This document shows, one piece after another, positions 15,141 to 23,267 of a stretch of 64,000 bases of DNA. Position 1 is the stretch's first letter, and each line of letters starts with the position of its first letter. The notes beneath the pieces were generated by a model that made no database searches, had not been told where the DNA came from, and saw only the letters and a program-made list of their open reading frames with translations. The stretch is from CAWDZK01 sp963726615. Lineage in GTDB: Bacteria; Actinomycetota; Actinomycetes; JACCUZ01. The DNA lies in assembly GCA_963726615.1 (NCBI GenBank), contig CAVSCX010000003.1, positions 372,001 through 436,000 on the forward strand, read 5' to 3'. The translations under genes and the position numbers were made by a program.

Positions 15141-17402
15141 ATGGCACGTGCGAGACTGCCCGAGCGGTCTTCCCCCGAACGCCGACCACCGTCGGCGCCG
15201 CCACTGGGCGAGCCGGTGGCGCCTCGGGGCGCCCCGGAGGCAGGTGACCACGTGCCGGTCGGATGGACTTTTGCTGGCCAGCCCTCCCACTTCGGAACCT
15301 CCAGCCAGACGGTGACGCTGGTCGAGGGTGCGACGTTCTGCCTCAGCGACCCCGGCGGCGACATCGCCGCTGGCCTCCCGCACGGCCTTTTCGTCCGCGA
15401 CACCAGGGTCCTGTCCAGCTGGCGACTGCTCGTGGACGGCGAGCCCGTCGACGGTCTCTCGACCATGCCGCGTGAGCCCTACGCCACGACATTCGTCGGC
15501 CGCGGCCGACCGCAGCTGGGCCGTGCCGACAGCACACTGCTCGTGCTGCGGCACCGCTACATCGGCAACGGCATGCGCGAGGACGTGGTCCTGCGCAACG
15601 TCGGCCCGACCGACGTGGCGTGCCGCCTCGAGCTGACTGTCGCCGCCGACTTCGCCGACCTCTTCGAGGTCAAGGAGAGTCGGGTCGTCGTGCGCGGGAC
15701 CCACCTGGTCGAGGCCTGCCGGGACGGCGTCCGCTTCCAGCGAGAGCTCGACGGCGACGTCCGGGGTGTTCGCGTGGAGGCGCCCGGATGGACCGCGGGC
15801 GAGACGGGCACTCTCACCGCCGCGGTCGTCGTCCCGCCGAGGGACGAGTGGCACGGAACCATCCAGGTGGTGCCCTCGGCCAACGGCGTCGAGGCTCAGG
15901 TGCCGTATCCGTCGGACCAGCCGGTCGAGCGGGCGGCTCCGGCGCGTCGACTGCAGGAGTGGCACCACTCCACCTCGGTGCTGTCCACGGAGCACGAGGG
16001 GTTCGCCGAGCTGGTGTCCCGCTCTGCGGAGGACCTCGGCGCCCTGCGCATCGTCGACCCCGCCGACCCCGGACAGATCGCAGTCGCGGCCGGCGCCCCG
16101 TGGTTCATGACGGTCTTCGGCCGCGACTCGCTGCTGACCGCCTGGATGGCCCTTCCGCTCGACCGCAGCCTGGCCGTCGGGACCCTGCGGACGCTCGCCC
16201 GGCACCAGGGAAACGTCGTCGACCCGCGGCGCGACGAGCAGCCGGGCCGCATCCTGCACGAGATCCGCCACGGCATGGACTCGCTGCACGCCCTCGGCGG
16301 CGGCTCGGTCTACTACGGCTCGGCCGACGCCACCCCGCTGTTCGTGATGTTGCTCGGCGAGCTGCACAACTGGGGAGTGCCCCGGGCCGACATCGAAGCC
16401 CTGCTGCCCGCCGCCGACCGGGCCATCGACTGGCTGCTCCACTACGGCGACGCCGACGGCGACGGCTACGTCGAGTACGAACGGGCCTGCGAGACTGGCC
16501 TGGTCAATCAGGGCTGGAAGGACTCCTTCGACGGCATCACCTATGCCGACGGCCGGATCGCCGACCCGCCACTGGCACTTGCCGAGGTGCAGGGATACGC
16601 GTACGCGGCCTACCTGGCTCGCGCATCGATCGCGCGCGATCTCGGCGACGCCGTGACGGCCGGTCGGCTCACCGAACGCGCGGCAGCGCTGAAGACCGCA
16701 TTCAACCGCGACTTCTGGCTGCCCGATCTCGGCTACTACGCCCTCGCCCTGGACGCGGACAAGCGACCGGTCGACAGCCTGGCGTCCAACGTCGGGCACT
16801 GCCTGTGGAGCGGCATCGTCGACGCCGAACACGCCGCTGCTGTCGCGGCGCGGCTCGCCGGCCCGGAGATGTTCACCGGCTGGGGGGTGCGGACCCTTGC
16901 GTCCACCATGGACGCCTACAACCCGATGAGCTACCACAACGGGTCGGTCTGGCCCCACGACAACGCGATCGCGGTCGCCGGCCTGATGCGGTACGGCTTC
17001 GTCGCCGAGGCGCAACGGATCGCGCGCGGGATCGTCGCCGCAGGCGCGGACTTCGGCGGCAGGCTTCCGGAACTGTTCTGCGGCTTCGACCGCGGCGACT
17101 TCGAGCAGCCGATCCCCTATCCCACGTCGTGCTCGCCCCAGGCATGGTCGGCGGCGAGCCCCCTGCTGCTGCTGCGCTCGCTGCTGCGGTTCGACCCCGA
17201 CGTCCCGGCCGGCGTGGTGCACCTGGCGCCGTATCTGCTGCCGGAGCTCGGCACGGTGCGGCTGCAGAACATGCCGGTCGCCGACGTCCGCATCGCCGTC
17301 GCCGCCGGGCCGGACGGCACCTACGTCGCCGGGCTCCCCGCCGGTGTCGTCGTCGAGTCCACGCCTCGGCCCTCCTCGGCGGCCGGCCCTGGGGACGCGT
17401 AA
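15141..17402 (+). CDS. Glycogen-debranching-type amylo-alpha-1,6-glucosidase
   Basis: A 753-residue protein. The N-terminal GDE_N-like beta domain covers about residues 45-240 (FCLSDPGGDIAAGLPHGLFVRDTRVLSSWRL is its hallmark). The catalytic (alpha/alpha)6 barrel follows, with WFMTVFGRDSLLTAWMAL, EIRHGMDSL, YVEYERACETGLVNQGWKDSFDGI and YHNGSVWPHDNAI. The acidic residues in NQGWKDS and the W-P-H-D segment are the likely catalytic region. It probably trims alpha-glucans or oligosaccharides in the cytoplasm; no signal peptide is seen. It is divergent from the SGNH gene and followed 134 nt later by a glycosyltransferase. The first 45 residues are low-complexity, so a later start is possible. Confidence 0.85.
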   Translation: MARARLPERSSPERRPPSAPPLGEPVAPRGAPEAGDHVPVGWTFAGQPSHFGTSSQTVTLVEGATFCLSDPGGDIAAGLPHGLFVRDTRVLSSWRLLVDGEPVDGLSTMPREPYATTFVGRGRPQLGRADSTLLVLRHRYIGNGMREDVVLRNVGPTDVACRLELTVAADFADLFEVKESRVVVRGTHLVEACRDGVRFQRELDGDVRGVRVEAPGWTAGETGTLTAAVVVPPRDEWHGTIQVVPSANGVEAQVPYPSDQPVERAAPARRLQEWHHSTSVLSTEHEGFAELVSRSAEDLGALRIVDPADPGQIAVAAGAPWFMTVFGRDSLLTAWMALPLDRSLAVGTLRTLARHQGNVVDPRRDEQPGRILHEIRHGMDSLHALGGGSVYYGSADATPLFVMLLGELHNWGVPRADIEALLPAADRAIDWLLHYGDADGDGYVEYERACETGLVNQGWKDSFDGITYADGRIADPPLALAEVQGYAYAAYLARASIARDLGDAVTAGRLTERAAALKTAFNRDFWLPDLGYYALALDADKRPVDSLASNVGHCLWSGIVDAEHAAAVAARLAGPEMFTGWGVRTLASTMDAYNPMSYHNGSVWPHDNAIAVAGLMRYGFVAEAQRIARGIVAAGADFGGRLPELFCGFDRGDFEQPIPYPTSCSPQAWSAASPLLLLRSLLRFDPDVPAGVVHLAPYLLPELGTVRLQNMPVADVRIAVAAGPDGTYVAGLPAGVVVESTPRPSSAAGPGDA

Positions 17403-17536
17403 CCTGCTTGCAAGTCGTGGCTCGGCGAGCACGCTGTTCGCCGAGCTCAGAAGGCCAAGGCCATCCGCCCCCCTCGAAGCGATCAGCGCGTCCGGGCCAG
17501 TTCCGGCGAGCGGTGAACACCACGAGGGCAGGCGTC

Positions 17537-18718
17537 GTGCACGAACCCGGTTCGCACCAGCCGACCGGTCCGTTGCGGATCGCGATGGTCGCTCCGCCGT
17601 GGTTCACGGTGCCACCGCACGGCTACGGCGGCGTGGAGAACGTGTGCGCCGATCTCGTCGCCGGTCTGGTCGACCGCGGGCACGAGGTGACCCTCATCGG
17701 CGCCGGCGCCAGCGGCACACCCGGACGGTTCGTGGCGACGTACGACGTGCCACCGAGTGCGCGGCTCGGCGAGCCGCTGCCCGAGGTGCTGCACGCGGCG
17801 GCCGCGGCCCGGGCGATCGCCGAGCTCGACCCCGACGTCGTTCACGACCACACGCTGGCCGGCCCGCTGCAGGCTCGCGGCCGCCGCGCACCCACCGTGG
17901 TCACGATGCACGGACCCGTCGCGGGCGAGCCGGGAGAGTACTACCGGCAGCTCGGCACCAGCATCGACCTGGTGGCCATCTCGACGGCGCAACGCCGGGC
18001 GGCCCCGGACCTGCCGTGGGTCGGCACCGTGCACAACGCCCTGGACGTGGCCTCCTTCCCGTTCCGCGCGGAGAAGGACGACGTGCTGCTGTTCCTCGGC
18101 AGGCTGCACCCGGACAAGGCAGCGCACCTCGCCATCGACGCCGCCCGCGGCGCCGGGCTGCCCATCATGCTGGCGGGCAAGTGCACCGAGCCCGTCGAGC
18201 GGGAGTACGTCCGTACCCACATCGAGCCGCGGCTCGGCCCCGATGTGACCCTGCTCGGCCCCGTCGACGCGGCTGAGAAACGCATCCTCCTCGCCCGGGC
18301 CGCCGCGTTGGTGTTCCCCATCGTGTGGGACGAACCGTTCGGCATGGTGATGATCGAGGCGATGGCCTGCGGGACACCGGTGGTCGCGCTGCGCCGCGGC
18401 TCCGTGCCGGAGGTCGTCGTCGACGGAGTGACCGGCGTCGTCTGCGACACCCCGGAACAGATGCCCGACGCGATCCACCAGGCGCGTCGGCTCGCCCCGG
18501 TCGCCTGTCGGGAGCACGTGCGCGACACCTTCGACGTCGCGACCATGGCGGTCAGGTACGAGGCGGTCTACCGCGCCAGCATCGAGACCAGGCTCGTCCC
18601 GCCGGTCCTCCCCCTTCGGCTGCCCACGCCACGCCCCAGCGTGCAGCCGCGGCGCCCGCTGCGGGGATCCGGCCTCCACGACGTCGTGCACGAGGTCCCT
18701 GCCAGGCCGGCTGTGTGA
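17537..18718 (+). CDS. GT4-family glycosyltransferase
   Basis: A 393-residue GT-B enzyme that transfers a sugar from a nucleotide-sugar donor. N-terminal Rossmann domain: RIAMVAPPWFTVPPHGYGGVENVCADLV, with the GGVE acceptor-side loop, and DVVHDHT. C-terminal domain: VLLFLGRLHPDKAAHLAIDAARGAG (donor site) and the E-x7-E region FGMVMIEAMACGTPVVALRRGSVPEVV. The last 45 residues are Pro/Arg-rich and probably disordered. The GTG at 17537 has GAGGGCAGGC upstream; GTG at 17513 is an alternative. The debranching gene just upstream suggests shared glucan metabolism, but GT4 substrates cannot be read from sequence. Confidence 0.85.
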   Translation: MHEPGSHQPTGPLRIAMVAPPWFTVPPHGYGGVENVCADLVAGLVDRGHEVTLIGAGASGTPGRFVATYDVPPSARLGEPLPEVLHAAAAARAIAELDPDVVHDHTLAGPLQARGRRAPTVVTMHGPVAGEPGEYYRQLGTSIDLVAISTAQRRAAPDLPWVGTVHNALDVASFPFRAEKDDVLLFLGRLHPDKAAHLAIDAARGAGLPIMLAGKCTEPVEREYVRTHIEPRLGPDVTLLGPVDAAEKRILLARAAALVFPIVWDEPFGMVMIEAMACGTPVVALRRGSVPEVVVDGVTGVVCDTPEQMPDAIHQARRLAPVACREHVRDTFDVATMAVRYEAVYRASIETRLVPPVLPLRLPTPRPSVQPRRPLRGSGLHDVVHEVPARPAV

Positions 18719-18881
18719 GGACGCATCCCACGTCCCGGTTCCGGGGATCACCGCTAACCCGCGACCGTGAGTCGGAGCCACAGGGCACACCTCCGGTAGC
18801 CTCAGATGCCATCCAAGGCAGGCAGCAGACCGAAGACGATCTTGGTGCGACCGGTTCCTTCGACCGTTCTCGTGCTGCCCT

Positions 18882-18954
18882 GCCCCCGTAGCTCAGGGGA
18901 TAGAGCGTCGGTTTCCTAAACCGTGCGTCGCAGGTTCGAATCCTGCCGGGGGCA
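18882..18954 (+). tRNA. tRNA-Arg (anticodon CCT)
   Basis: A 73-nt cloverleaf. Acceptor stem GCCCCCG pairs with CGGGGGC, followed by discriminator A. D arm GCTC/GAGC. Anticodon stem CGGT/ACCG with loop TTCCTAA, giving anticodon CCT. T arm GCAGG-TTCGAAT-CCTGC. CCA is not encoded. The anticodon reads AGG, a rare Arg codon in such a GC-rich genome. tRNA genes are common integration sites, but no integrase or att repeat is seen next to it. Confidence 0.97.
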
Positions 18955-19063
18955 CCTCGTTGATGTCCGCATCCCAGAGTGGGCTCACGCCTCGGCGATC
19001 TTTCGCTCACGCCGTCGGAGGGCTACTGTCCGGCAGCAGATCGCAGGGCCCGGGGAGGACGCC

Positions 19064-19963
19064 ATGGCGCAGGTTCCGTGGAAGCAGCTCATGCCGGATC
19101 AGCCGAAGATGTTCCAGATGCCGTTCTGGTACAGCTCACTCCAGTCCTTCTGGCTCTACTACCCGGCCCGTCGCGACCAGGTCGAGGCACTGCTCCCGGA
19201 CCTGCCGAGCGGGCACGGCATCCGGCTCGCGGAGTTCGACGATCTCCCGGACCGGGCGCTGGTGTCCCTGGACTTCCAGGCCTACACCTCGGGCGGCGCG
19301 GGCTTCCTCGGCTTCACCCGCGAGGTCGAGTTCAACGTGTACGTCTACCCGGAGAGCCGGCTGCCGTCGGTGCCGCTGATGAGCGTCCGCGAGTACCTGC
19401 TCGGCCGCGACCAGACCAAGACGATCGGCGGGTTCAGGCTGCACGTCCCGTGTGACAACGCGATCGCCGTCCAGGCCGGCCGGGAGAACTTCGGCGAGCC
19501 CAAGTGGCTGGCGTCCTTCGTCTACGACGTGCCCTCACTCAACGCGGGCGGCGGGACGTCGTGGACCTATGGCGTGTACGAGCCGCTGGACCCGAGCGCG
19601 CCGCCAGGAGCCACCCCCGACCCCTCGACGCTCATCTTCCAGGTCAGCGCCAAGCTGCAGGGGCTGGTGCCCGAGCCGTCCAACCTGTCCCCGCTCATCG
19701 AGTACGGGACCCGGACCCTCGACGGCCGCGAGGTCCTTGCCGCCAACAACTGGACGTTCTTCGGGGCGTTCGACACCTACGTCCTCACCGAGGACGAGAG
19801 CCGGCGCGTCAACGTGACGATGGGGCCCTCCATCGACAAGCACCGCCTGCACGACGACGTCAGCACCATCATCGGCACCCAGGCCCCGCTGGCGGCTCAG
19901 ACCTACGCGTCACCCCCGGTGTCCTCGGAGTCGCAGGCCTGGCTCGAGTACCCCGACGACTGA
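19064..19963 (+). CDS. Acetoacetate-decarboxylase-fold protein
   Basis: A 299-residue protein resembling the acetoacetate decarboxylase superfamily. NFGEPKWLASFVYDVPS near residues 143-160 matches the region that carries the Schiff-base lysine in true decarboxylases, and the preceding GFLGFTREVEFNVYVYPE is a typical beta-cone strand. The family also contains cyclases, aldolases and dehydratases of natural-product pathways, so decarboxylation is not assured. ATG 19064 has an excellent ribosome-binding site (GGGGAGGAC). It is the first gene of a four-gene operon; the next start lies 9 nt after its stop. Confidence 0.75.
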   Translation: MAQVPWKQLMPDQPKMFQMPFWYSSLQSFWLYYPARRDQVEALLPDLPSGHGIRLAEFDDLPDRALVSLDFQAYTSGGAGFLGFTREVEFNVYVYPESRLPSVPLMSVREYLLGRDQTKTIGGFRLHVPCDNAIAVQAGRENFGEPKWLASFVYDVPSLNAGGGTSWTYGVYEPLDPSAPPGATPDPSTLIFQVSAKLQGLVPEPSNLSPLIEYGTRTLDGREVLAANNWTFFGAFDTYVLTEDESRRVNVTMGPSIDKHRLHDDVSTIIGTQAPLAAQTYASPPVSSESQAWLEYPDD

Positions 19964-19972
19964 CCCGCGGCC

Positions 19973-20443
19973 ATGACGCGCCCAGACGACATCCTCGAGG
20001 ACTTCCTGCTGGTCTCCGCTGCGCTCACCGGCTTCACCGTGGCCGACCTCCACGCCACCGGCATGGTGAAGACCTACCTCGACACCGTGCGTGACATCAC
20101 CGGTGACGACATCGCGATGCGGCTGCTCACCGTCGGCAGCCGCGCACTGCGGTGGCCCGACGACGTCGAGCGACAGCTGCAATTGCGCGTGATGGACGAC
20201 AAGGACCTCGGTCCGGTCGCCCGCAGCCTGGTCGTGCTCTGGTACACCGGCGGGTGGGTCCAGCTTCCCGCCGACTGGCGGCAGCGCAACGGCGCCAGCA
20301 CGGCGGACTGCGACCGGCTCCTCTCGGCGCGCAGCTACACCGAGGGACTGATGTGGCCGGCGATCGGAGCGCACCCACAGGGCGCGAAGCCCCCCGGGTT
20401 CGCCAGCTGGGTCGACCCCCCCGCGACGACGGTCCGGTCATGA
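19973..20443 (+). CDS. FAD-SLDH / gluconate-dehydrogenase small-subunit-like protein
   Basis: A 156-residue helical protein. DILEDFLLVSAALTGFTVADLHATGMVKTYLDTV, ARSLVVLWYTGGW and the final AIGAHPQGAKPPGFASWV resemble the small subunit family of membrane-bound D-sorbitol dehydrogenase (FAD-SLDH). In that system the small subunit supports folding or export of a GMC-type flavoprotein. Here no Tat or Sec signal is seen, so the complex may be cytoplasmic. The TGA overlaps the ATG of the GMC gene (ATGA), a strong sign of stoichiometric co-translation. Confidence 0.75.
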   Translation: MTRPDDILEDFLLVSAALTGFTVADLHATGMVKTYLDTVRDITGDDIAMRLLTVGSRALRWPDDVERQLQLRVMDDKDLGPVARSLVVLWYTGGWVQLPADWRQRNGASTADCDRLLSARSYTEGLMWPAIGAHPQGAKPPGFASWVDPPATTVRS

Positions 20444-22245
20444 CCGGCACCGACTGCGAGGTCCTCGTCGTGGGCGCCGGCATCGCCGGGTCGATCATCG
20501 CCCGGCGGCTCGCGGAGGCCGGCCACGACGTCCTGGTCCTGGAGGCAGGCGAGGCGACCGGGGTCACCTGGGCCGACTACCAGTCGAACATCTCACAGAT
20601 GCTGGCCGCCCCGGCCAAGGTGCCGAACGCGGGCTGGACCAACAGCCCGGCAGCGCCCTCACCCAGCGTGCTCGACATCCGTCCGATCGCACCGGGCGGG
20701 CCACCGGGAACAGCGGGGTACTTCGTCCAGCAGGGCCCGCTGCCGTTCGGCAGCGACTACCAGCGCAGCCGTGGGGGCACGACCCTGCACTGGTACGGCC
20801 ACTGCATCCGGATGCTGCCCAGCGACTTCCGGATGCAGTCGACCTACGGCGTGGGCATCGACTGGCCGCTCAGCTACGACGACCTCGTTCCCTGGTACGC
20901 CGAGGCCGAGCGGGAGATCGGCGTGGCCGCCGACGTCGCCGACCAGGTCCGCACCGGCACGCCGTTCCCGCCGGGCTACGTCTACCCCATGCACAAGGTC
21001 CCGATGACCTACCTCGACAGCTGGCTCGCCGAGCGGTTGGACGGGACCCCCGTCCGGATCGGGTCCGGCTCCTACCCGACGGGCGTCATCCCCGTCCCGG
21101 GCGGCCGCAACTCGCTACCGAACGCGGCGTACGACGGCGGCCGCGGCTACCGGCCGGTGGGAGCCGTCGGCCGGCCCACCAGCGGGCTGCGATGCGAGGG
21201 AAACGCCAGCTGCATCCCCGGTTGCCCCGTCCAGGCGAAGTACAACGCGCTCAAGACGTTGACCGCGGCGATCGACGCCGGGGCCAGGGTGCTCACCCAG
21301 GCCGTCGCCAGCACGGTTCTGGTCGGGTCCGACGGCGCGGTCTCCGGCGTGGAGTACCTGCGTTGGAGCGGCAACACCTTCCCCTCCGCCGAGAAGCACA
21401 CGGTGACCGCGAAGCGGTACGTCCTCGCCGCGCACGCGATCGAGAACGCCAAGATCCTGCTGATGTCGAAACTGGCCGGCACCAGCAACCAGGTCGGCAA
21501 GAACCTGATGGACCACCCGTTCCTGCTGAGCTGGGCCACGGCCGATGAGCCGCTAGGGACCTTCCGCGGACCGGGCAGCACCTCGGGCATCGAGACACTG
21601 CGCGACGGCCCCTACCGGGGGGAGCACGCGTCGTTCCGGATGGACATCGACAACTGGGGCTTCGGGATCCTGGGCTCGCCCGGCAGCGACGTCGACACCG
21701 CGGTCTTCGGCGACGGGCTCTTCGGGACAGCGCTGCGCGAGCGACTGGAGCACGACGTACCTCGACAGCTGATGTTCGGCTTCCTGCTCGAGCAGCTGCC
21801 AAGCGACAAGAACACCGTGACGTTGTCGACCTCGTACAGCGACGCCCTCGGCCTGCCCCGTCCCGTCCTGACCTACGACATCCACGACTACACCCGGCGA
21901 GGCGCGGCGGCCGCTCGCGGCTGTGCGGCGCAGTGGTTCGAGACGCTGGGCGCACGAGACCTCACGACGTACGAGTCGGGTCAGCCGGTCGTCGCGCACC
22001 AGCGGTTCAGCTGGGACGGCAAGCCCTACGCCACGATGGGTGCCGGCCACGTCTGCGGGACCCACCGGATGGGACCGCGGAAGGAGATGTCCGTGGTCGA
22101 CCCCGACCAGCGCAGCTGGGACCACCGCAACCTGTTCGTGGTAGGCGCGGGCAGCATGCCGACGATCGGCACCTCCAACCCCACGCTCACGCTGGCCGCG
22201 CTGACCTGCCGGACGGCCGCCGCCCTGCTGGCGGAGCTGGCATGA
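20440..22245 (+). CDS. GMC-family FAD oxidoreductase
   Basis: A 601-residue flavoprotein. The N-terminal dinucleotide fold is VVGAGIAGSIIARRLAEAGHDVLVLEAG (residues 8-35). The GMC core has GGTTLHWYGH, CEGNASCIPGCPVQAKYN (Cys pair typical of the gluconate and fructose dehydrogenase branch) and LAAHAIENAKILL. The C-terminal domain has VCGTHRMG and GAGSMPTIGTSNPTLTLAALTCRTA, providing the catalytic His/Asn region. It resembles the large subunit of two-subunit sugar/polyol dehydrogenases, matching the small subunit encoded just upstream. The electron acceptor is unknown, as no cytochrome c subunit is encoded nearby. The start overlaps the previous stop, and the stop overlaps the next start. Confidence 0.9.
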   Translation: MTGTDCEVLVVGAGIAGSIIARRLAEAGHDVLVLEAGEATGVTWADYQSNISQMLAAPAKVPNAGWTNSPAAPSPSVLDIRPIAPGGPPGTAGYFVQQGPLPFGSDYQRSRGGTTLHWYGHCIRMLPSDFRMQSTYGVGIDWPLSYDDLVPWYAEAEREIGVAADVADQVRTGTPFPPGYVYPMHKVPMTYLDSWLAERLDGTPVRIGSGSYPTGVIPVPGGRNSLPNAAYDGGRGYRPVGAVGRPTSGLRCEGNASCIPGCPVQAKYNALKTLTAAIDAGARVLTQAVASTVLVGSDGAVSGVEYLRWSGNTFPSAEKHTVTAKRYVLAAHAIENAKILLMSKLAGTSNQVGKNLMDHPFLLSWATADEPLGTFRGPGSTSGIETLRDGPYRGEHASFRMDIDNWGFGILGSPGSDVDTAVFGDGLFGTALRERLEHDVPRQLMFGFLLEQLPSDKNTVTLSTSYSDALGLPRPVLTYDIHDYTRRGAAAARGCAAQWFETLGARDLTTYESGQPVVAHQRFSWDGKPYATMGAGHVCGTHRMGPRKEMSVVDPDQRSWDHRNLFVVGAGSMPTIGTSNPTLTLAALTCRTAAALLAELA

Positions 22246-23267
22246 CCTCAGCGGCGACTCAGGACGTGCTGCCCATCGAGAGGCTCCGTACGGCGCTGCA
22301 GCGGGCGATCGAGCTGGAGCACGCCACCATCCCGGCGTACCTGTGCGCGCTCTACTCCATCGAGGAGGGCAGCAACCTCGAGGCCGCCGAGATCCTCCGC
22401 AGCGTCGTCATGGAGGAGATGCTGCACATGGTGCTGGTCGCCAACGTGCTCAACGCGGTCGGGGGCAGCCCGTGCCTCGACCACGCCGAGTTCGTGCCGC
22501 GCTACCCGACCCACCTGCCGTACAGCGACGGCCGGCTGCTCGTCGGGCTCCGGCGCTTCTCCCCGGAGGCCGTCCGCACCTTCCTCGCCATCGAGCGGCC
22601 CGAGCCACCGGGCACGGCACCTCTCGTCGAGGGCTACCACACGATCGGTCAGCTCTACGCCGGGATCGAGGCGGAGCTGCGTGCCCTGAGCGCTACCGGC
22701 GACATCTTCACCGGGCCCGCCTCCCGGCAGATCGGACCGGACCGCTTCTACTACGGCGGTGCCGGAGACGCCGTCGTGGTGACCGACCTGGACTCCGCAC
22801 TCGCGGCCCTCGAGCTGGTCGTCGACCAGGGCGAGGGGATGGACCACACCATCCACGAGGGGGACGGCCGACTCGGCGGCGGGGACCAGCTGGCGCACTA
22901 CTTCCGGTTCCGGCAGATCGCCGTCGGTCACCGCTACCGGTCGGGAGACCTGGCCAGGTCGGCCCCGACCGGGGCCCGGCTGCCCGTCGACTGGGACGCC
23001 GTCCTGCCGATGCGTCCGGACCCGTGCGTGGCCGACCTCCCACCGGGCAGCGAGGTCCGGGCGATGGCCGACTCCTTCAACCGCACCTACGGCTCGTTGC
23101 TGGGCCTGCTGCACCGGGCCCTCACCGGCGAGCCGGACGAGCTGGTCCCGGCGGTCACCCTCATGTACCAGCTGAGGTGGCAGGCCGTGGCGCTGATGCG
23201 CGTCCCGTCGGCGCCAGACGGGCAGACGGCGGGCCCGAGCTTCGAGTGGCCACCTCCGGTCCCGTGA
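22242..23267 (+). CDS. Ferritin-like protein, VioB/iminophenylpyruvate-dimer-synthase type
   Basis: A 341-residue protein. The N-terminal half has a ferritin-like domain: LQRAIELEHATIPAYLCALYSI with Glu and His on helix 1 and EEMLHMVLVANVLNAVGG with Glu and His on helix 2, the metal-ligand layout of the family found in VioB, RebD and StaD C-terminal regions. Those enzymes couple indole-pyruvate imines in bisindole biosynthesis, but here there is no StaD-like heme catalase part and no L-Trp oxidase. It may therefore be an oxidase acting with the GMC protein. ATG 22242 overlaps the GMC stop. Its last 107 nt overlap the 3' end of the convergent cyclase gene. Confidence 0.75.
   Translation: MTSAATQDVLPIERLRTALQRAIELEHATIPAYLCALYSIEEGSNLEAAEILRSVVMEEMLHMVLVANVLNAVGGSPCLDHAEFVPRYPTHLPYSDGRLLVGLRRFSPEAVRTFLAIERPEPPGTAPLVEGYHTIGQLYAGIEAELRALSATGDIFTGPASRQIGPDRFYYGGAGDAVVVTDLDSALAALELVVDQGEGMDHTIHEGDGRLGGGDQLAHYFRFRQIAVGHRYRSGDLARSAPTGARLPVDWDAVLPMRPDPCVADLPPGSEVRAMADSFNRTYGSLLGLLHRALTGEPDELVPAVTLMYQLRWQAVALMRVPSAPDGQTAGPSFEWPPPVP

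Noticed and set aside
15045..17432. 795-codon frame on the minus strand
   Set aside because: It is antisense to the debranching-enzyme gene, with low-complexity Val/Arg/His-rich translation.
18552..19010. 152-codon minus-strand frame over the tRNA
   Set aside because: It overlaps the tRNA gene and the 3' end of the glycosyltransferase; this is the well-known spurious ORF generated by reading through tRNA sequence.
18882..19063. tRNA-Arg as an integration site of a genomic island
   Set aside because: No integrase gene, no repeated tRNA 3' end and no composition change are seen on either side.
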